Below, piece by piece: positions 14,344-17,936 of a stretch of 17,936 bases of DNA (position 1 is the stretch's first letter; each line of letters opens with the position of its first letter). The translations under genes and the position numbers were made by a program. A model generated the notes under the pieces. That model saw only the letters and a program-made list of their open reading frames with translations, had not been told where the DNA came from and ran no database searches. The stretch is from an uncultured Eubacteriales bacterium (lineage in GTDB: Bacteria > Bacillota > Clostridia > Oscillospirales > Acutalibacteraceae): contig CAKSQS010000052.1 in NCBI GenBank assembly GCA_934486705.1, forward strand, positions 1-17,936, read 5' to 3'.

Positions 14344-14370
14344 GCTTCCCGATGAAATCGGGAAGCCTTT
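14344..14370 (+). terminator. Weak terminator between amt and asnB
   Basis: GCTTCCCGAT (14344-14353), loop GAA, ATCGGGAAGC (14357-14366) is a perfect 10-bp stem, followed only by CTTTG. The short T run suggests partial termination or RNA stabilisation. No promoter is seen between it and asnB at 14404, so asnB and dapL probably depend on read-through. Confidence 0.6.
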
Positions 14371-14403
14371 GCACATTTAAAAATATGAAATGAGGAAAAA
14401 ATT

Positions 14404-15984
14404 ATGTGTTCTATTATGGGCTATATAGGAAGCCGTATTCCCGAAGAAGAGTTTAAGTTAGGCTTTGATATGACCGTTTCGCGCGGTCCGGATATGTCGA
14501 GAATTGAAAAGCTTAATAACGGCTTTTTGGGATTTCACCGTCTTGCAATAATGGGGCTTACCGATAAGGGTATGCAGCCGTTTTCATATAAGAATAATAA
14601 ATTAGTGTGCAACGGTGAAATTTACGGTTTCAGACCCATAAAGGACGACCTTATAAAGCGCGGCTACACCTTTGAAAGCGATTCCGACTGCGAGATTTTA
14701 CTGCCGCTGTATGAGCTTTACGGCACGGATATGTTCAAAATGCTGGACGCGGAGTTTGCGCTTATAATTTACGACGGCGAAAAAGACGAGCTTATCGCCG
14801 CGCGCGACCCTATAGGTATACGTCCGCTTTATTACGGGCTTGATAAGGACGGAAAGCCGATATTCGCATCCGAGCCTAAAAACCTTGTGGGGCTTGTCGG
14901 CAAGATAATGCCTTTCCCGCCCGGGCACTATTATAAGGACGGCAAGTTTATTTGCTATAACGATATAGCGGCGGTGGATACGGTTTGCCACGACGACCTT
15001 GAAACGGTATGCAAGAACATACACGATAAATTAGCAGCAGGCATTGAAAAACGGCTTGACGCCGACGCGCCGCTTGGCTTTCTTTTAAGCGGCGGGCTTG
15101 ATTCCTCGCTTGTGTGCGCGGTATCGGCAAAGCTTTTAAAGAAACCTATTAAAACCTTTGCCATAGGTATGAGCACCGACGCTATAGACCTTAAATACGC
15201 AAAAGAGGTTGCGGACTACATAGGCTCTGACCACCGCGAGATAATTATAACAAAGGAAGATGTATTAAAGGCGCTGCCCGACGTTATAGCGCTACTCGGC
15301 ACTTACGATATTACCACCATACGCGCAAGCATAGGTATGTACCTTATATGCAAGGCGATACACGAAACTACCGATATAAGGGTTTTGCTTACGGGTGAAA
15401 TATCCGACGAGCTTTTCGGCTATAAGTACACCGATTTTGCACCCAATGCCGAGGAATTTCAAAAGGAATCGCAAAAGCGTGTGCGCGAGCTGCATATGTA
15501 CGACGTGCTGCGCGCCGACCGCTGCATTTCGGTAAACTCGCTTGAGGCGCGCGTGCCGTTCGGCGACCTTGATTTTGTAAAATACGTTATGAGCGTAGAC
15601 CCCGAAATGAAGATGAACAAATACAACAAGGGCAAATACCTTTTACGCCACGCATTTGAGGGCGATTACCTGCCCTATGATATACTTATGCGTGAAAAAG
15701 CGGCGTTCTCCGATGCGGTAGGTCACTCAATGGTGGACTACCTGAAAGAATACGCCGAGACAAAGTATACCGATAAAGAATTTGAAGAAAAGTGCAGAAA
15801 ATATGATTTTGCCGCGCCCTTTACCAAGGAATCCTTGCTTTACCGTGAGATATTTGAAGAAAAATATCCCGGTCAGGCGGAAATGGTAAAGGATTTCTGG
15901 ATGCCGAACAAGGAGTGGGAGGGCTGTGATGTCAACGACCCGTCCGCCCGTGTACTTTCCAACTACGGCGACAGCGGCAAGTAA
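14404..15984 (+). CDS. asnB: Asparagine synthetase B (glutamine-hydrolysing)
   Basis: A 526-residue enzyme that converts aspartate to asparagine with ATP and glutamine-derived ammonia. It starts MCSIMGY, exposing Cys2 as the class II amidotransferase nucleophile after Met removal. Further N-domain markers are RGPD (27-30), FHRLAI (44-49) and CNGEIYG (69-75, oxyanion region). The synthetase domain has the PP-loop SGGLDSS (229-235), then TGEISDELFGYK, and SLEARVPFGD near the acceptor site. Length is close to the E. coli AsnB type. ATGAGGAAAAAATT precedes the ATG, with GAGG as ribosome site. It follows amt by 72 bases across a weak hairpin and precedes dapL by 16 bases. It consumes glutamine made by the two synthetases. 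Confidence 0.95.
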   Translation: MCSIMGYIGSRIPEEEFKLGFDMTVSRGPDMSRIEKLNNGFLGFHRLAIMGLTDKGMQPFSYKNNKLVCNGEIYGFRPIKDDLIKRGYTFESDSDCEILLPLYELYGTDMFKMLDAEFALIIYDGEKDELIAARDPIGIRPLYYGLDKDGKPIFASEPKNLVGLVGKIMPFPPGHYYKDGKFICYNDIAAVDTVCHDDLETVCKNIHDKLAAGIEKRLDADAPLGFLLSGGLDSSLVCAVSAKLLKKPIKTFAIGMSTDAIDLKYAKEVADYIGSDHREIIITKEDVLKALPDVIALLGTYDITTIRASIGMYLICKAIHETTDIRVLLTGEISDELFGYKYTDFAPNAEEFQKESQKRVRELHMYDVLRADRCISVNSLEARVPFGDLDFVKYVMSVDPEMKMNKYNKGKYLLRHAFEGDYLPYDILMREKAAFSDAVGHSMVDYLKEYAETKYTDKEFEEKCRKYDFAAPFTKESLLYREIFEEKYPGQAEMVKDFWMPNKEWEGCDVNDPSARVLSNYGDSGK

Positions 15985-16000
15985 AAAGAAGTGGTTTAAA

Positions 16001-17188
16001 ATGAAGCCTAACAAAAACTATAAAAAGCTTGAAAGCTCATATTTATTTTACGATATTGAGCAGCGCGTCAAGGCATATTCCGCCGAGCACCCCGACAAAA
16101 AGCTGCTGCGGCTGGGCGTGGGTGATGTTACCCTGCCGCTGTGCGACGCGGTTATAAAGGCTATGTATTCGGCGGTAGAGGATCAATCGAAAAAAGAGAC
16201 TTTTCACGGCTATATGCCCGAATGCGGTTGGGAAAAGCTGAAAACGGCTATTGCGGGTTATTATGCGCGCCGCGGCGTTGCACTCGGTAACGACGAAATT
16301 TTTATTTCCTCTGGCGCGGGAGACGACCTCGGCGATATTCTCGATTTATTCGACCGCGATAACACAGCGCTTGTTATTGAACCCGCCTACCCTGCCTATG
16401 TAGATTCAAATATTATAGCGGGGCATAAAATTGTTCATATGCCGTCGGATAACTGGACGCACTTTGCGCCCTTTCCCGATGATGACATAAAGGCGGATAT
16501 AATATACATTTGCTCGCCGAATAACCCTACGGGGGCGGTCTTTGAGCAGGAAAAGCTTAAGGCGTGGGTAGATTACGCAAATAAAAACGGCGCGGTTCTG
16601 ATTTTTGACGCCGCATATGAGGCGTTTATAGGGGATAATAACCTGCCGCACAGTATATTTGAAATAGAGGGCAGCAGGGATTGCGCCATAGAAATATGCT
16701 CGCTTTCAAAAACGGCGGGATTTACAGGCGTGCGCTGCGGATATACCATTATTCCGAAAACGCTTAAAAGAAAAGGTATGTACCTTAACGATATGTGGGT
16801 TAGAAACCGCACCACCAAAACAAACGGTGTATCATATATTGTTCAGTGCGGCGCGGCGGCGGTATTTTCCGAAGAGGGGCAGCGGCAGATAAAAGAAAAC
16901 CTCGCCGTATACCGCGGCAACGCAAAAACACTTATGAAAGCATTTGATAATTGCGGAATATGGTATTGCGGCGGCGAAAACGCGCCCTACATATGGTTTA
17001 AATGCCCCGATAATATGACAAGCTGGGAGTGCTTTGACCTGCTTTTAAACGAAAAGCAAATAATCGGCACGCCCGGTGTTGGGTTCGGAAAATGCGGCGA
17101 GGGCTATTACCGCCTTTCCTCCTTCGGTGATACCGAGGAAACAAAGGAAGCCGCAAGACGGATAACCGAGCTTTTCGGGCGCAATTAA
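16001..17188 (+). CDS. dapL: LL-diaminopimelate aminotransferase
   Basis: A 395-residue PLP aminotransferase. It converts tetrahydrodipicolinate plus glutamate to LL-diaminopimelate in one step, bypassing the succinylase/acetylase route to lysine and peptidoglycan. The start at 16001 is preferred to the in-frame ATG at 15926, which would overlap asnB by 59 bases; a weak AAGAAG precedes 16001. Motifs: LRLGVGDVTLPL (36-47), FHGYMPECGW (68-77), SSGAGDDLGD (103-112), CSPNNPTG (171-178), D203/Y206 for PLP, and the Schiff-base lysine K237 in SLSKTAGFTGVRCGY. Length and motifs fit DapL rather than general aspartate aminotransferases, although substrate choice cannot be proved by eye. It is last in the glnN operon; a lysine riboswitch lies about 380 bases downstream. 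Confidence 0.9.
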   Translation: MKPNKNYKKLESSYLFYDIEQRVKAYSAEHPDKKLLRLGVGDVTLPLCDAVIKAMYSAVEDQSKKETFHGYMPECGWEKLKTAIAGYYARRGVALGNDEIFISSGAGDDLGDILDLFDRDNTALVIEPAYPAYVDSNIIAGHKIVHMPSDNWTHFAPFPDDDIKADIIYICSPNNPTGAVFEQEKLKAWVDYANKNGAVLIFDAAYEAFIGDNNLPHSIFEIEGSRDCAIEICSLSKTAGFTGVRCGYTIIPKTLKRKGMYLNDMWVRNRTTKTNGVSYIVQCGAAAVFSEEGQRQIKENLAVYRGNAKTLMKAFDNCGIWYCGGENAPYIWFKCPDNMTSWECFDLLLNEKQIIGTPGVGFGKCGEGYYRLSSFGDTEETKEAARRITELFGRN

Positions 17189-17211
17189 GCCGATAAAAGT
17201 GTTAAAAAGCA

Positions 17212-17243
17212 GCGCGGCTGACACCCGAGGGTGTCAGCCGCGC
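17212..17243 (-). terminator. Perfect 15-bp hairpin, terminator of the minus-strand miniprotein gene
   Basis: GCGCGGCTGACACCC (17212-17226) pairs perfectly with GGGTGTCAGCCGCGC (17229-17243). On the minus strand it is followed by TGCTTTTTAACAC, a usable T run, 26 bases past the stop at 17270. On the plus strand the next bases are GTTGTGG with no T run, so it is a poor terminator for dapL, though it may protect that mRNA's 3' end. Confidence 0.8.
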
Positions 17244-17269
17244 GTTGTGGGTTGCCGATTATGGATAAA

Positions 17270-17407
17270 TCAGCAACCGCAGCCGCAGTTGTTATCGCAA
17301 CCGCTGTTTCCGCAATTACCGAAACCGCAGCCACCGCAGCAAACAAGGATGAGGACTAAAATGAGGATCCAGGTACAGCTGTTTCCGCCAAAGCAATTGT
17401 TACACAT
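17270..17407 (-). CDS. 45-aa Cys/Gly-rich single-pass membrane miniprotein
   Basis: An ATG at 17407-17405, 8 bases after a near-ideal AAAGGAGG (17423-17416), opens a 45-codon frame ending TGA at 17270, with a perfect terminator beyond. The product has three parts. The head, MCNNCFGGNSCT, is rich in Cys, Asn and Gly. A hydrophobic segment (about 13-22, WILILVLILV) is long enough to enter a membrane. The tail is almost wholly Cys, Gly and Asn (CCGGCGFGNCGNSGCDNNCGCGC). Ten or more cysteines in 45 residues suggest metal binding or disulphide cross-linking. I recall similar short Cys/Gly hydrophobic proteins in clostridia and among small spore-coat-like proteins, but no function is known to me. 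CATAGTAT (17446-17439) upstream loosely resembles a mother-cell sporulation -10; this is weak. Confidence 0.78.
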   Translation of the reverse strand: MCNNCFGGNSCTWILILVLILVCCGGCGFGNCGNSGCDNNCGCGC

Positions 17408-17512
17408 TCAAAAGACCTCCTTTTTCTGTCTTCATCACATACTATGTCGGCATTTAAAAATGTGTTACTGCGCGCCGCGAAAACCGAGGAATTTTTTTTT
17501 TAAAAAAAGTAC

Positions 17513-17541
17513 TTGACAAACAGAGAAAAAAGGTATATAAT
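17513..17541 (+). promoter_or_regulatory. Promoter of the riboswitch transcript, TTGACA-17-TATAAT
   Basis: TTGACA (17513-17518), 17 bases, TATAAT (17536-17541), all consensus. The start is expected near 17548, about 17 bases before the riboswitch P1 stem. Confidence 0.9.
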
Positions 17542-17564
17542 ATTCGCAAATTTAAGAAAGCACC

Positions 17565-17726
17565 TGATAGAGGCGCGGATATGATGAGTACTTCACGGTA
17601 TACGTCGGCAAACGGCGGTGAAGGAAAGGCTGTTCCGCCGAAGTGGTTTTTGCGGTTGCCGCCGCGGGCTGCTGGGGTCGCGTTTAATAGGCGCGGCACT
17701 GTCGCAATATTTGCGGAGAGCTATCA
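17565..17726 (+). promoter_or_regulatory. Lysine riboswitch (L box)
   Basis: The closing stem P1 is TGATAG (17565-17570) with CTATCA (17721-17726). The conserved core follows the L-box order: GATAGAGGCGCG (17566-17577), GAGTA (17586-17590), GGTGAAGGAAAGG then GCCGAAG (17637-17643), CTGCTGGGG (17669-17677), ACTGTC (17699-17704) and GCGGAGAGCTATC (17713-17725). These correspond closely to segments of the Bacillus lysC leader as I remember it. Lysine binding should favour the terminator at 17767-17812 and turn off the downstream gene. Confidence 0.92.
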
Positions 17727-17766
17727 TAAGTATTTGTTTTTATTTATTTTTTGAATATCAGCAAAA

Positions 17767-17812
17767 CCTGTGATACCTTTCGGGTCGCAGGCTTATTTTT
17801 TAATATTTTTTT
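17767..17812 (+). terminator. Riboswitch expression-platform terminator
   Basis: CCTGTGATACC (17767-17777), loop TTTC, GGGTCGCAGG (17782-17791) forms a stem of about 10 bp with one bulged A and some wobble pairs. It is followed by CTTATTTTTTAATATTTTTTT. It lies between the lysine aptamer and the ribosome site of the next gene, the normal place for an OFF-switch terminator. Confidence 0.85.
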
Positions 17813-17825
17813 GGGAGTGTTCAAA

Positions 17826-17936
17826 ATGAACAGAACAGCAAGAATTTTATCGGCAATTCTATCCGTTGCCCTTGTGGCAACCCTCTTTGCGGGCTGCGGC
17901 GGCAAAAAGCAGACCGCGGCTAAGACCGGCGTAGAG
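17826..17936 (+). CDS. Lipoprotein, probable lysine/amino-acid ABC transporter binding protein (partial)
   Basis: The first 37 codons of a gene running off the window. GGGAG lies 7 bases before the ATG. The product begins MNRTAR, then a hydrophobic stretch (ILSAILSVALVATLFA), then the lipobox LFAGC with Cys24 as the lipidation site and a Gly/Lys-rich linker (GGKKQTAAK). This is a type II signal peptide of a surface lipoprotein, as in Gram-positive solute-binding proteins. The lysine riboswitch directly upstream argues for uptake of lysine or another basic amino acid. The binding domain itself lies outside the window, so the transporter role is inference. Confidence 0.75.
   Translation, partial: MNRTARILSAILSVALVATLFAGCGGKKQTAAKTGVE

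Larger units (their letters stand above)
17408..17825. other. Intergenic control region with lysine riboswitch
   Basis: 418 bases without a credible gene. It holds the upstream region of the minus-strand miniprotein (17408-17460), AT-rich DNA with long T and A runs (17491-17508), a sigma-A promoter, the riboswitch, a terminator and the ribosome site (GGGAG at 17814-17818) of the lipoprotein gene. Confidence 0.8.

Noticed and set aside
15926..16000. Longer DapL start overlapping asnB
   Set aside because: The extra 25 residues are the out-of-frame reading of the AsnB C terminus; the family N terminus begins at 16001.
17199..17516. 105-aa plus-strand frame rich in Gln and Pro after dapL
   Set aside because: It is the antisense image of the Cys/Gly miniprotein, and its start sits just before the 15-bp hairpin without a ribosome site.
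17454..17699. 81-aa minus-strand frame over the riboswitch
   Set aside because: It is explained by the conserved lysine riboswitch on the plus strand and has no ribosome site.

Overview
The window looks like chromosomal DNA of an anaerobic, low-to-mid GC Firmicute, most likely a gut-type clostridium of the Oscillospiraceae/Ruminococcaceae kind. This rests on the gene families present (type III glutamine synthetase, LL-diaminopimelate aminotransferase, ANTAR regulator, short ACT-type SerA), on strong AGGAGG ribosome sites and TTGACA-17-TATAAT promoters, on AT-rich intergenic DNA, and on intergenic hairpin repeats of a style I associate with that group. The species cannot be read from the sequence.

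Layout. 1-93 is the end of an unidentified gene, followed by a terminator. 215-874 holds a divergent pair: a 100-aa acidic helical protein and a 74-aa Xre-type repressor. A near-perfect promoter with an inverted repeat filling its spacer lies between them. 971-1885 is thioredoxin reductase. 1968-4210 (minus) is a serC-serA serine operon whose stop and start codons overlap. 4435-5769 is a MATE exporter. 5770-6287 has two kinds of intergenic repeat and a second small Xre regulator related to the first.

The core of the window, 6449-17188, is a nitrogen-assimilation hub built around a divergent control region (9899-10414). Leftward run glnA (type I glutamine synthetase), an ANTAR RNA-binding antiterminator protein, and pyrG (CTP synthase, a glutamine user). 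Rightward run glnN (type III glutamine synthetase), an ammonium transporter fused to a PII signalling domain, asnB (glutamine-dependent asparagine synthetase) and dapL (glutamate-dependent aminotransferase of the lysine/cell-wall pathway). Ammonium uptake, both glutamine synthetases, an intracellular nitrogen sensor, an RNA-level regulator and several consumers of glutamine or glutamate therefore sit together.

The most interesting signal is in the leaders of the two synthetase genes. A small hairpin with a six-base loop of form AAYGRY, closed by C-G and then G-U pairs, occurs three times: twice ahead of glnN and once ahead of glnA. Each copy overlaps the 5' half of a longer terminator-like hairpin. 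This matches what is known of ANTAR targets (hexaloops with A at position 1 and G at position 4). The only ANTAR protein in the window is encoded directly behind glnA, and its receiver domain lacks the phosphoacceptor aspartate. I infer a local RNA antitermination circuit controlling glutamine synthesis.

The right end (17189-17936) contains a 45-codon Cys/Gly-rich membrane miniprotein on the minus strand. It is followed by a promoter, a lysine riboswitch, a terminator and the first 37 codons of a lipoprotein, probably the binding protein of a lysine or basic-amino-acid importer.
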